Assembly: GCA_039105265.1 (NCBI GenBank)
Contig: JAPFFF010000005.1
Coordinates: 5,007,501-5,071,500, forward strand
Length of the DNA stretch: 64,000 nucleotides
Origin: Tritrichomonas musculus
Taxonomy: Eukaryota; Parabasalia; Tritrichomonadida; Tritrichomonadidae
Reading direction: 5' to 3'
The notes under the pieces were generated by a model, which saw only the letters and a program-made list of their open reading frames with translations, was not told where the DNA came from and searched no databases. How positions within the stretch are numbered: position 1 is the stretch's first letter; every line of letters begins with the position of its first letter. Positions 50,045 to 60,311 of this stretch are shown one piece after another. The position numbers and the translations under genes were made by a program.

Positions 50045-53000
50045 ATGTCGGCCGGTCTCCGTGTTAAAAGGCAAACAATCAATATTACGGTTGACCAAAC
50101 TACTTACGACATAGCCGGCTTTACAGATATTGAATTTGAAACTACGTCAAAAACACCGCCGCGAGTAATATTTTTATCAGCGAGGCAAATGCAAATCAAA
50201 TCAGTTGCAGTCAATCAAAATCCAGCTGAATATACATTTATCGACTCCCGTAGAGCGTTTGATTTTGAAACTTCACAACTTATTAGAGACGCATCTAATT
50301 TTACCGCAGTTTGTTTAACAGTATTACAATCACCAGATCTTATTATTCCTCTTACACAAGAAATGCTCGGTATTGAAGGCAATGAGATAAAAGAAAATCA
50401 ATCTTTAACAATCAACGTGAGAGTTGAATTTCATGTGAATAATGATTCAACAGCAATAATACGTGAAAATGATGTAATATTCACCGATAATGAGGCAGAT
50501 GGACCATCATCATGGTTTCCTTGTGTTGACACAAAAGCACAACGATCTTATTATACCTTGATTATGACAGTTACCGATAAAATTATTTGTATTGGACCTG
50601 GACAACCAAGTATTATTGCAGCTGATCCAAAAACTCATACAAACTCAATTCAATATAAAATATCATTTCCAGTTGTTCCTTCATCGATTGGATTTGTTCT
50701 TGGCCCATTCATTACAGAGCCATTTCCAACAGACTTTTATGATTCAAAAATATATTATTTATCAGATAAAGAAACGTTTTTAAATACTGTTGAACCAATT
50801 CCCGAAATTTTTCAAGAAGTTATGACACACTTAGATTACGAAGAACCACTTTTTAAAACTATGTCTTTTGTATCGCTACCATTTCTTAACAAAATTTATA
50901 TGTTCCCTGGCGTATTTTTTTTCCCTCCTTCAATTATGCTTCCTCGTGGCAATGTAAATGTATGCCCTGTCGTTGTTCCAAAAATAATTGAAGCTGTATT
51001 TGCTCAATTTGTTTGCTACTTATTCCCAATACCAGTTGCAAAACGAGAATGGCTTCAGACAGGATTTATTTCTTACTTCTCCGATATAATTACAAATAAA
51101 TATTTTAACAATTGTTTTCAGGCAGATAAGCGCTGGTCTGATTTAAATACGTTATTTGTCGAAGATATTCACCAAGAAGTTCTTCTTCACTCAACCGATC
51201 CAGCAACAGGAAATCCTTTTCAAGATGAATATTTGAAAATCAAAGCAAAATTACTTATAAATATGTTATCACAAACAATGCAAAACTCAGAAACAACTTT
51301 ATTAATGCTTATGAGAAAAAGCTTGAAAAATAGTGAAGAAAAAACAGATTTTTTTGTTCAGCAATTTTATGATGATTTGAAAAAATTTTCTTCAATTGAT
51401 TTTAAAAAATTTAGTCGACAATGGCTGAAAGCAAACGGATTCCCTATTTTTACATTTAACTTTCATATTGATAAACGTCAACATCATGTTAAAGTTGTCG
51501 TTTATCAGAGACCTTCATGCAAAACAAAAGTTGATATATTTACTGGCCAAATAATGGCTCAATTACAAGATTTAAAGGTTAACAAAAATACTCCTTTTCC
51601 AATTGTCAACAAAATTCAACAACAATCAATTGCATTTTATGCAACAAAATATAAACGAAAGAAAGAATCTTACACACTTCAAAACTTGGAAAATGTTCAG
51701 ATTGATGTTACAAGTGCAATCTTGTGGATCGCATTAGATCCAAAACCAACATGGATTTGCCAAATTCATGCATGCATCCCAGAATATATGATACATCATC
51801 AGATGGACCTGAGAAGAGATGTTTTTGTTCAACACCAGATGATATCTGATCTTTGCATGAATTATGCAAATAGCCCCCGAACAATTGATTTATTTAAAAC
51901 TCTTCTATATAACAAACAACAAGATCCAAATAATCAGACAAAAAAGGTAGATTATTATTATGGAGTCCGATGCCATGCAGCACGCGCCCTTGCTAAATGT
52001 GATACTGAAGCTAATGATCATGAACATGGGAATATTCTTTATTATTGGTATTTAAAGGAATTCTGTGAAAATGAGAAAAAAGATTGTCCAAAGGGTCACG
52101 ATTTTAGTGACACTGCTCGATATTTTGTTCAATTAGATGTTATTAAAAGTTTATCAATTATTAGAGATGGTGAAAACTATACTCCTCATGATTATGTTGA
52201 GTTACTTCAAACTATCATGGACAAAGCTAAAAACACAACAAATGTTTATAATGATGATTCATTTAATTCAGAAGTAGAACTTGCTTTAGGAAGAATCAAT
52301 CCTGATAATGAAGAAATGACCAAAAATTCATGGAAATTAATTTCATCTAAATTGGATCTTCACGCAACAATCCCAAGCTTTTGCAATATAATTACAAGCT
52401 CAGGTTATACTGCATTAACAGCAATTTCTCTGAAAAATATTGGCAATCCAAACATTCCAAAACCTGACATTGTCAAAATGCGTGCGGTTGTTCAACATAA
52501 TTCAAATTATTATGAAACACGTGCAATTGTATTTAAATGCCTTCTTTATTTATGTTTGTATCCAGAAGAATTTAAAATTACATTTGCAGACCTTGTTTCA
52601 GATATTAAGCATTTAGCTGATAACAGAATGTATTTAGTTGCGGCATCATGTTTGAGAGAAATTTACAGACTTGTTTTAAATAGTGTATATGAAGGAACCG
52701 GTGATCGATTCGAATCATACTTACTCTTTATTTCAAAAGAAAAGTTTCCAACACGAAAAGATATTAAAAACTTCCTTATTAACGATGAGAATTTTCACGA
52801 TGATATTATAGAAACACTTTGGTCAATTATGACTAAATCTGCAAGACATTATTCTTATCTTCGATCAGAAGCTCTTCGTGCTTACACAACATTATACGGA
52901 AAAGAATGCCCATATAGCGATGCTAAGGTTAATTTAAATAAAGCACCAAAATTAGCATTAAGCATTTCCAATTACAAAATTTTCATATTTGACAAAAATG

Positions 53001-55867
53001 ACAAGGATACTACATTACCAAAGGTATTCCCATCAAGACCAACTCCAATTCAACCTACCAGATTAACAACAAAGCCTATACACTCATCATCACCACCGCC
53101 ATCACCACAACAAGCAAAGAGAGAATTAAACGAGTTTAAATACAGTAATCAACAAAGACCAGCGGAATGGGATGCCCATTCTTATCAAAGGAAGCAATAC
53201 GAAAGACCTCCACGATCACCATCACCAACACTCACCACTTCTAAATCACATAATTTTCCACAAGCAAAAGAAGAGCCAACATTCAACAACAACAGATATG
53301 GATCGAATCCAGAAATTGATCGACAAACTCAAAATAGAAGACATCAAAGATCATATGAAAATCCTCTTCCAAAAAGAAACTATGAAACAAACCGAATTGA
53401 TACTTCTAACCTTCCAAATGAGCCACCAGCTGAATTTTTGTCTCGGAATGAAATTAAATCTCCTGTCAGAGCATACGAATCAAAATCACCAATTAAGCAG
53501 AATGATATAAAATCTCCAGTTAGACCATATGAAGCAAATTCGCCCGTTCGATCATATGAAACTAATTCACCAGTTCGACCATATGAAGCTAAATCGCCAG
53601 TTCGGCCATATGAGGCAAAATCGCCAGTTCGGCCATATGAAGCAAAATCGCCAGTTCGGCCATATGAAGCCAAATCACCGGTTCGAGCGTATGAATCAAA
53701 ATCACCAATTAAACAAAATGATATTAAATCACCTGTTAGAACGTATGAAAATATACAAAAAGAGAAAGACAAAGAAGAAGAACGAAGGAGAGAAAAAGAA
53801 AGAAATGCCAAACAACAAGAAGAAGAACGTAGGAAAAGGCAAGAAGAAGAAGAACGTAGAAAGAGACAACAAGAAGAAGAACGTAGAAAGAGACAACAAG
53901 AGGAAGAACGTAGAAAGAGACAAGAAGAAGAAGAACGTAGAAGAAGACAACAAGAGGAAGAACGTAGAAAGAGACAACAAGAGGAAGAACGCAAAAGAAG
54001 ACAAGAAGAAGAAGAACGTAGAAGAAGACAAGAAGAAGAAGAAAATAGAAAAAAAAGAGAAGAAGAAGAGCGTCGAAGAGAAGAAGAAAGAATTAGAGAA
54101 GAAGAACGAAAGAAAGAAAAAGAAAAAGCAGAAAAACCACCAAGAAAGCAAATCCATTTAATAACGGGTTCCAGATCGCAACAATTTCCACCAGATAAAT
54201 CTGATGAGCCACAAAACATACCAAGAATTGGCCGAAAGAACCAGAAATTTGCAGCAACTACAGATTCCCTTCCCGAAAAACACCCAGAATCACGTGTTTC
54301 AAAAAATTCATCAAAGACAAAATCAGCATCATCAGATTCTTCTTCACAATCACCTTCCCACAATGATCATAGTGAAGAGTACTCTAGACCACCGCCACCA
54401 TCTTCTTCACAAGCTGCACCAAATGTTATTAAGATGTCTAAAAAAGGTCCAAAAGTATTGCCATCCGCTCAATCACAGACGCCTTCGGCTCAATCACAGT
54501 CAACAACATCAGCAGCAGCACCATCACCACAGTTACCGACCATTGCGAAGAAAAGATTACCAATACCATCATCAGCACAATCAAACAACAACAACAGCAG
54601 CACTTCAGATTCACAAGAGAAAATCAAAGAAAAGTCTAAATCTCAAAGCAGCAGCGACAAGAAAAGTGAAAGTTCTTCACGAAAAGATAGAGACAAAGAG
54701 AGAGACAAAGAGAGAGACAAAGAGAGAGAAAAAGAAAGAGACAAAGATAGAGAAAAAGAGAGAGACAAAGAGAGAGACAAAGAGAGAGAAAAAGAAAGAG
54801 ACAAAGATAGAGAAAAAGAGAGAGACAAAGAGAGAGACAAAGAAAGAGACAAAGAAAGAGACAAAGAAAGAGACAAAGAGAGAGACAAAGAGAGAGACAA
54901 AGAGAGAGAAAAAGAGAGAGACAAAGAGAGAGACAAAGAGAGAGAAAAAGAAAGAAGCAAAGAAAAAGATAAAGAAAGAAGTAAAGAAAAAGACAGAGAT
55001 AAAGATAGAAGTAAAGATAGAAATAAAGATAAAGATTTAAGAAGCTTAAGCAGCTCCGACTTAAAGAAGGAGCTCAGGTCTTCTGATTCAAATAAAAGTG
55101 ACAGTAAGAAGGAAAAATCATCTTCATCATCTGATAAAAAGAAAAGAAGTTCAGAACATAAGTCAGATAGCTCTAAAAACCCGATTTCTTTGACTGCTTC
55201 AAGTTCGACCACGAATGTCACATTGACAACTTCTTCATCGGCTTCTATTGAGAAAACCAAAATAAAGAAGGACAGTAAAGAAAGGGAGAAGGAAAGAGAC
55301 AAACATTCGAGCAAAGACAAAAGTGATAATTCACGTGCATCTTCAGTTGATGACAAAGAAAGAGAAAAAGAAAACAGAAATAGTAAAGATAAAGAGAGAG
55401 AACATGAACGACATAGAGATGGCGATCGTGATAGAGACAGAAATCGTGATCGCGATTATCGAAAAAATGATCGAAACAAAGATCGTGATCGCGATAGATC
55501 AGACAGAGAACACGACAGAGACAGAGACAGAGATAGAAATCGTGACAGAGATAGGGACAGAGATAGAGATAGGGATCGTGATCGAGATAGGGATAGAGAC
55601 AGAGATAGGGATCGTGATAGAGACAGAGACAGAGACAGAAATAGAGACAGAGACAGATTTGATCACAGAGGTAGAAATGGCAGAGATAGAGATGATGATT
55701 CTCACAGATATAACAGAGGTTCAAGAGGTGATCGATATGGAGGAAATTCTGATAGAGGATCAATGAATAGAAGAGCTTATGATAGACCTCTTAGCTCAGA
55801 TAACGATTCTAAAGAATTAAGACCAGTACCACCTCCTGCTCAATTACAGAATTCAAAACCAAAATAA
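50045..55867 (+). CDS. TAF2: TAF2-like TFIID subunit (inactive M1-peptidase fold) with low-complexity tails
   Basis: 1940 residues. Residues 1-1000 have the M1-aminopeptidase architecture: an N-terminal beta domain (GLRVKRQTINITVDQTTY; FPCVDTKAQRSYYTLIMTVT), then the catalytic-like domain where HExxH is absent (VPKIIEAVFAQFVCYLFPI at about 316-334), then a HEAT-like helical domain. Loss of the zinc site with this layout is the mark of TAF2. The C-terminal half is repetitive: SPVRPYEAK units (about 1137-1235), RRKRQQEEE (about 1250-1360), RDKERDKE (about 1548-1660) and RDRDRDRD (about 1790-1875). Animal TAF2 also ends in a Lys/Asp-rich tail, but a much shorter one. Expected location is the nucleus. 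Short plus- and minus-strand frames inside the tails are shadows. Confidence 0.75.
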   Translation: MSAGLRVKRQTINITVDQTTYDIAGFTDIEFETTSKTPPRVIFLSARQMQIKSVAVNQNPAEYTFIDSRRAFDFETSQLIRDASNFTAVCLTVLQSPDLIIPLTQEMLGIEGNEIKENQSLTINVRVEFHVNNDSTAIIRENDVIFTDNEADGPSSWFPCVDTKAQRSYYTLIMTVTDKIICIGPGQPSIIAADPKTHTNSIQYKISFPVVPSSIGFVLGPFITEPFPTDFYDSKIYYLSDKETFLNTVEPIPEIFQEVMTHLDYEEPLFKTMSFVSLPFLNKIYMFPGVFFFPPSIMLPRGNVNVCPVVVPKIIEAVFAQFVCYLFPIPVAKREWLQTGFISYFSDIITNKYFNNCFQADKRWSDLNTLFVEDIHQEVLLHSTDPATGNPFQDEYLKIKAKLLINMLSQTMQNSETTLLMLMRKSLKNSEEKTDFFVQQFYDDLKKFSSIDFKKFSRQWLKANGFPIFTFNFHIDKRQHHVKVVVYQRPSCKTKVDIFTGQIMAQLQDLKVNKNTPFPIVNKIQQQSIAFYATKYKRKKESYTLQNLENVQIDVTSAILWIALDPKPTWICQIHACIPEYMIHHQMDLRRDVFVQHQMISDLCMNYANSPRTIDLFKTLLYNKQQDPNNQTKKVDYYYGVRCHAARALAKCDTEANDHEHGNILYYWYLKEFCENEKKDCPKGHDFSDTARYFVQLDVIKSLSIIRDGENYTPHDYVELLQTIMDKAKNTTNVYNDDSFNSEVELALGRINPDNEEMTKNSWKLISSKLDLHATIPSFCNIITSSGYTALTAISLKNIGNPNIPKPDIVKMRAVVQHNSNYYETRAIVFKCLLYLCLYPEEFKITFADLVSDIKHLADNRMYLVAASCLREIYRLVLNSVYEGTGDRFESYLLFISKEKFPTRKDIKNFLINDENFHDDIIETLWSIMTKSARHYSYLRSEALRAYTTLYGKECPYSDAKVNLNKAPKLALSISNYKIFIFDKNDKDTTLPKVFPSRPTPIQPTRLTTKPIHSSSPPPSPQQAKRELNEFKYSNQQRPAEWDAHSYQRKQYERPPRSPSPTLTTSKSHNFPQAKEEPTFNNNRYGSNPEIDRQTQNRRHQRSYENPLPKRNYETNRIDTSNLPNEPPAEFLSRNEIKSPVRAYESKSPIKQNDIKSPVRPYEANSPVRSYETNSPVRPYEAKSPVRPYEAKSPVRPYEAKSPVRPYEAKSPVRAYESKSPIKQNDIKSPVRTYENIQKEKDKEEERRREKERNAKQQEEERRKRQEEEERRKRQQEEERRKRQQEEERRKRQEEEERRRRQQEEERRKRQQEEERKRRQEEEERRRRQEEEENRKKREEEERRREEERIREEERKKEKEKAEKPPRKQIHLITGSRSQQFPPDKSDEPQNIPRIGRKNQKFAATTDSLPEKHPESRVSKNSSKTKSASSDSSSQSPSHNDHSEEYSRPPPPSSSQAAPNVIKMSKKGPKVLPSAQSQTPSAQSQSTTSAAAPSPQLPTIAKKRLPIPSSAQSNNNNSSTSDSQEKIKEKSKSQSSSDKKSESSSRKDRDKERDKERDKEREKERDKDREKERDKERDKEREKERDKDREKERDKERDKERDKERDKERDKERDKERDKEREKERDKERDKEREKERSKEKDKERSKEKDRDKDRSKDRNKDKDLRSLSSSDLKKELRSSDSNKSDSKKEKSSSSSDKKKRSSEHKSDSSKNPISLTASSSTTNVTLTTSSSASIEKTKIKKDSKEREKERDKHSSKDKSDNSRASSVDDKEREKENRNSKDKEREHERHRDGDRDRDRNRDRDYRKNDRNKDRDRDRSDREHDRDRDRDRNRDRDRDRDRDRDRDRDRDRDRDRDRDRDRDRDRNRDRDRFDHRGRNGRDRDDDSHRYNRGSRGDRYGGNSDRGSMNRRAYDRPLSSDNDSKELRPVPPPAQLQNSKPK
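53455..53755 (+). repeat. 27-nt coding tandem repeat (SPVRPYEAK)
   Basis: Roughly eleven units encoding SPVR(P/A/S)YE(A/S/T)(K/N), with two KSPIKQND variants near the ends. Central copies (53560-53670) are nearly identical at nucleotide level, suggesting recent expansion. Confidence 0.8.
54685..54960 (+). repeat. 12-nt purine repeat with a 60-nt higher-order duplication
   Basis: Tandem GAGAGAGACAAA units encode RDKE. 54721-54780 and 54781-54840 are identical 60-mers, so a block of five units was duplicated recently. Purines fill one strand almost without interruption. Confidence 0.85.
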
Positions 55868-56020
55868 AATGTTCAGTTTATTTTAAAAAAATTTTTTCAT
55901 TTAATTGTATAAAAGGAAAATATTTTCTACTTATTGCAGTATTTTTCTTATTTATCAAATTAATAACTTTTTCAGAAAATAAACTACTTAAAAAGTGACG
56001 AATTTTTTTTTAATTTTTTG

Positions 56021-56359
56021 ATGTTTTGCTTCATTATTATTTTATTCTTTTGGTCGGATAGAAAATCTGAAACTACTAGTGTATTTGAATCAACAGCTGC
56101 ACCTACTAATCGAATCGAAAATGAAAATAACGAATTCAATTACGATAATAATAACAAGTTTCAATCTTCAAGAGAATTTTCTAAAAATAATTATGAAACA
56201 TTTCCACCAATGTTTTCAGAGAGATATAACACATTTACAGAAGAACCCACCCATTTTTCTGATGAACAAGATTTTGAAGAACCTCCACCTCATCAATATT
56301 TTTTCACACCATTCGATGAATATACACCAACTCAAACCTATCAGAGAGATGAACTTTAA
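56021..56359 (+). CDS. Small secretory-type protein ending in RDEL
   Basis: 112 residues from ATG 56021 (the frame opens one codon earlier at TTG). It starts FCFIIILFFWSDRK, a short hydrophobic stretch that could be a signal peptide or anchor. The rest is hydrophilic and acidic, rich in Asn, Glu, Phe, Tyr and Pro, and ends QRDEL, matching the H/K/R-DEL ER-retrieval signal. No family recognised. It lies 150 bp downstream of the TAF2-like gene on the same strand, and the stop forms TAAA. The hydrophobic core is short (about 10 residues), so entry into the ER is uncertain. Confidence 0.55.
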   Translation: MFCFIIILFFWSDRKSETTSVFESTAAPTNRIENENNEFNYDNNNKFQSSREFSKNNYETFPPMFSERYNTFTEEPTHFSDEQDFEEPPPHQYFFTPFDEYTPTQTYQRDEL

Positions 56360-56707
56360 ATATTTTTTTTTTTTTTTTTTTTTTTTTCAAATATTATTAT
56401 TTTTAAATAATTCAAAGTATTCTCTTTAATATTTGAAATATGACGCTTTTTATAGTCAATTATTAAAATAGAGAACCAATTTTTCGTTAAAAAAAAAAAA
56501 AAACAAAACAAAACAAAAAAGCAGAGGCGATCAACATATTTTTTATTTTAATTTAAAATAATCACCACTTACAAATCCCTTCAATAAAAAATTGTCATAA
56601 AAACTTGATTAGAAGATTTGCTCATATCTTTTTATGATTTTCATGAGATCCCAATTTCGCCTATTAAAAGGCTAAATTTGTTCGTTTAAGATTTTACAAT
56701 TTGGTAA
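56360..56707. other. Intergenic stretch with homopolymer runs
   Basis: Contains a T-run of about 25 (56363-56387) and an A-run near 56490-56503 followed by CAAAA repeats. No gene recognised. Confidence 0.55.
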
Positions 56708-59700
56708 ATGAATTTAAATGATTTTCAGCAATTTTTAACAAATTTTCAACAAAATGACAATGAAATTATTCAAAAATCTACAGAAATTTATCAATTAGCT
56801 TTATCCGAGAACATTTCAGGAATTATAACATTACATTTTCAAAACATTTTATCTTTTGCTTCACCTAATCTTGTTGCAATGTCAATAATTTTATTAAAGC
56901 GCGCTTTTATACCAAATAATTCAAGCAATTTATTAAATGGCCTCAAAGAGGAAACAATAGATTTTATTTCGACAACACTTCCCGATTTGTTCCTAAACGA
57001 AAACTTAACTCCTCATTTATTTTCACTTCTTGTTGATACAGCATCGTTAATTGCTACATTTTTAATGGAGAAAAACTATATGCTTGGTTTCATTCCCAAA
57101 TTAGTTAAAATTGTAAAAATGATGTCACCAATTTTTTCTCCACCTGCTATGAACTGTATTGTTCAATGCAACAATTATAATCCTCTAGTAAATTTTGAAC
57201 TTAAAGAAGATGGACATATTATCATTTCACTTGGAGATGTTTACACAATTATTGAAATAGCTCTTATGAATGGTTTTTCAATTGATTTCACTATTTCAGC
57301 TCTCAGAATGCTTTTTAGCTTCTATAATCAAATGAAGCAACTTTCAGAGTTTGCTCCTGCTATTTCTGAAATATATTCAAAGTTGCCAAGTGAACAACTG
57401 ATCATAGCTTTATCAGACTTGAGCATATTTTTGGAAGAAAATGATAATGTTATATATTTTGCGCAAACATTACCTATTTTAATGCAGTCTTTACTTTCCA
57501 TTGTAACAAATAATAATAATGGAGATGATAATAGTATACGTATCCAAACAATTGTAATTAGTATATTTACACGTTTAGCAAAACATTTTGATGTTGAATT
57601 TAACCCTTTTTTGATCGAGGTAACAAAATCAGTTTTAATTGCATCATGCCATTTCCCTGAAGAAGCATCTGATGATATTGATTCTAATGCTCCTTACTCT
57701 GATCTAGCTATTTTCATTTTATCAGAAATTTTTAGCAGCAGGACAACATACCCGAGCTTAGTTTTAACATTTGCAAAAGAAATGATTCAAAGAAATGAAT
57801 GGAATTGTCGAAGATCAGGAATATCAGCCATTCACAAATTATTGCTGAGTTGCGAAACTGGACTTGATACCTACCTCGATGATATTCTATCAATTATTAA
57901 AGATCATTTCACTGACCCGAATTATATTTGCAGATTTTATTCTTTTTGTGCGCTATCAGAGCTATGTGAATCATATTCAATTTTTTTAAGTCAATATGCC
58001 CAGATACTTATACCATTAATTGTTTCAATTTTAAAAGCTGAAAATTCGCATGAAGTAAAAGTTACTGAATTAAAAAGCATTGATTCCATTTGTAAATATT
58101 CATCATCAGAATCAATTTTACCAATGGCACAATCTCTTATTGGAGAGCTTCTACCACAAATTCAAGATCCAGGAACAACTCCTATCGAACAACTGACAAT
58201 ATTAAAATGCATATCAACAATAACTTTAGCGACAGGAATTAATTTTGATCAATTTTATCCATCTTCGATGGGCTGGCTAAAGACAGCAATGTCTCAAATT
58301 AGCCCCGGAACTGAAAATTTAATACGAATTGAGACAATTAAGACTATACCATTGATTGGTAGAACTGTTGATCTACAACTTTTTCAGGTTGATGCAGTTG
58401 AATTTATGAATAGTCTTTTACAAAATGATTTTTCAACTATTGGTGAAGATGAAAAGAAAAGTATTTTATTTGCAATGAAAGAGATGTCAGAAATTCTACC
58501 CCGTGAAATTTTCTTTCAATTTCTTCCATTGATATTTAATCTATTAGGAAATACTATTTCTACTGAATTTGAAGAGGAAGTTTTTCCATTAACCTATGAT
58601 ATGTCATCTTTAACAGACAGAATCAAAACTGCGTCTCGAGATTCCAATTCTATTGTTACATATTCTCGGTCACAATTATCATTATATTCAGATTGCATTG
58701 ACGTTATGATCAAATTAATTGAAACTCTAAAAGAAATAACCATTCCTTTTATTCGGCCAATTTCAAAAGTTGTTGCCAAGTTTATTGGATTTTCTTCATA
58801 TCCACCACTTCAGATTTCTTCCATCAGATTATATCATTCACTAATTAATTTGTATCGCGAACATGATGCTCAAGTTCTTTCATTATTTTTGCCATACGTG
58901 AAAAAGATTTTATTCCCAATAGCTTCAAATTTATTACAAAACTCTACGAATATAATACGTATATGCTTCGACTTATTAGCAAATGCAATTGGTGATCAAT
59001 TTAATGAAGATTTTCTGATACTTGTGAACAATATATTTATTCAACTTAGACTAAAAAGAAATATGACTATTCAAAAAGGGCAAACAGAGAACGCACCTGA
59101 TCTTTTATTACTTGATGAACTTGAGATATCAATTGAAAATTTTGTAAAGATATTATTGCAGAAGTTTCCACAAAATATGATTCAATTTTATCCAGAACTT
59201 CTTCACTCACGATGCCTCATTTTTAATTTACTTTTCATGACTGATCTTTATCAAGTATCTTTAAGCAATTCTTCTAACATTATTGATTTAAGTCAACTTA
59301 TTAATCTTATTTTTGAATCAATAAATTCATCGCGAATGAATTTAAGTTATGCTGCTTTTATATCATTATCAAAAATTATTCAAGTCATCCCTATTGACCA
59401 GAATTTAATTACTCAATCAATCGATAAAATAATATTTATATTTCATGAATATGAAGAAGATGAAGATAATTCAACTCAAAAAGCTGTTGATGGAGCAATT
59501 ATTACTTTATCTGCAATTATCAAAATAGCTTATGGAAAAATTGATTTATCTTCAATTATTCAAGTTTGGTTTAATCAGATGCCAATATTACTAGACAGTT
59601 CTGACTCTAACATTGCTTTTGAAGTTTTATGCATATTAGTTAACGATAAAAATCCTCAAGTTTTAAATAGCAGCTCAATTTCTCAATTGTTACATTGCTG

Positions 59701-59866
59701 TTCTGCTGCAATTAAAAAGAAAAATATTTCAAATGAAATCCGAAATCAAATAATTTTTATTACCAAAGAATTATGCACAAATGATGAATTGCATGATTTA
59801 GTTCAGGAAGCTGTTTCATCTTTAAATGTTGAAGATAGAAAACATATACAAAATGTTATTATTTAA
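56708..59866 (+). CDS. Importin-5/Kap121-like karyopherin
   Basis: 1052 residues made of HEAT repeats from end to end, the size and layout of importin beta family members that carry cargo through the nuclear pore in a Ran-dependent way. The N-terminus shows an IBN-type start (FQQFLTNFQQNDNEIIQKST) and SPNLVAMSIILLKRAFI. Segments such as EWNCRRSGISAIHKLLLSCE (about 359-378) and LIRIETIKTIPLIGRTVDLQ (about 538-557) resemble importin-5. An acidic helical segment near 640 (STEFEEEVFPLTYDMSSL) occurs in the same family. Ribosomal proteins and histones are typical cargo. The stop forms TAAA. Confidence 0.85.
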   Translation: MNLNDFQQFLTNFQQNDNEIIQKSTEIYQLALSENISGIITLHFQNILSFASPNLVAMSIILLKRAFIPNNSSNLLNGLKEETIDFISTTLPDLFLNENLTPHLFSLLVDTASLIATFLMEKNYMLGFIPKLVKIVKMMSPIFSPPAMNCIVQCNNYNPLVNFELKEDGHIIISLGDVYTIIEIALMNGFSIDFTISALRMLFSFYNQMKQLSEFAPAISEIYSKLPSEQLIIALSDLSIFLEENDNVIYFAQTLPILMQSLLSIVTNNNNGDDNSIRIQTIVISIFTRLAKHFDVEFNPFLIEVTKSVLIASCHFPEEASDDIDSNAPYSDLAIFILSEIFSSRTTYPSLVLTFAKEMIQRNEWNCRRSGISAIHKLLLSCETGLDTYLDDILSIIKDHFTDPNYICRFYSFCALSELCESYSIFLSQYAQILIPLIVSILKAENSHEVKVTELKSIDSICKYSSSESILPMAQSLIGELLPQIQDPGTTPIEQLTILKCISTITLATGINFDQFYPSSMGWLKTAMSQISPGTENLIRIETIKTIPLIGRTVDLQLFQVDAVEFMNSLLQNDFSTIGEDEKKSILFAMKEMSEILPREIFFQFLPLIFNLLGNTISTEFEEEVFPLTYDMSSLTDRIKTASRDSNSIVTYSRSQLSLYSDCIDVMIKLIETLKEITIPFIRPISKVVAKFIGFSSYPPLQISSIRLYHSLINLYREHDAQVLSLFLPYVKKILFPIASNLLQNSTNIIRICFDLLANAIGDQFNEDFLILVNNIFIQLRLKRNMTIQKGQTENAPDLLLLDELEISIENFVKILLQKFPQNMIQFYPELLHSRCLIFNLLFMTDLYQVSLSNSSNIIDLSQLINLIFESINSSRMNLSYAAFISLSKIIQVIPIDQNLITQSIDKIIFIFHEYEEDEDNSTQKAVDGAIITLSAIIKIAYGKIDLSSIIQVWFNQMPILLDSSDSNIAFEVLCILVNDKNPQVLNSSSISQLLHCCSAAIKKKNISNEIRNQIIFITKELCTNDELHDLVQEAVSSLNVEDRKHIQNVII

Positions 59867-60311
59867 AATTTTTATATAGACCTAAATGACACTATAAGTT
59901 TTCAAATTTTCAAAATTTTAAAAATTTTTATATCGTTACGACCTGAAATTTCAGAAATCGCTTTGCCAAAAGATTGAATTGATATTATTTTTTTAAATTA
60001 AATCACTCAATTCTTTTTCAGTCAAATTGTATACCAATTCAAATACTTAATTGAAATTTCAGTAGTATTATGGCGAGATTTTGAATTAAAAATTTAATGA
60101 CTAAGGTGGTCGATCTTTTATTCCATTCAATTTTTCTATTATAAAAAATTTGATTTTGGATTAATATCTACTTTATGAATGAAAGTTTTTTTTTAAGGAT
60201 GCGAAAAGCTTCTTTAAAAACCAATAAACAAGCATGTTTTAAACATAAAAAATTGGAATAAAAAAAAAGAATATTAAAAATTTAATATAGAATTATTTAT
60301 TTAAGATCATC
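59867..60311. other. Convergent intergenic region
   Basis: 445 bp between the karyopherin and eEF1B genes; AT-rich, nothing recognised. Confidence 0.5.

Noticed and set aside
53380-54363. 327-codon minus-strand frame with Ser/Leu/Cys repeats
   Set aside because: Antisense of the SPVRPYEAK and RRKRQQ repeats.
54643-55763. Long minus-strand frames rich in Leu/Ser or Tyr/Cys over the TAF2-like tail
   Set aside because: They are mirror images of the RDKE and RDRD coding repeats on the plus strand; composition is dictated by the repeat.
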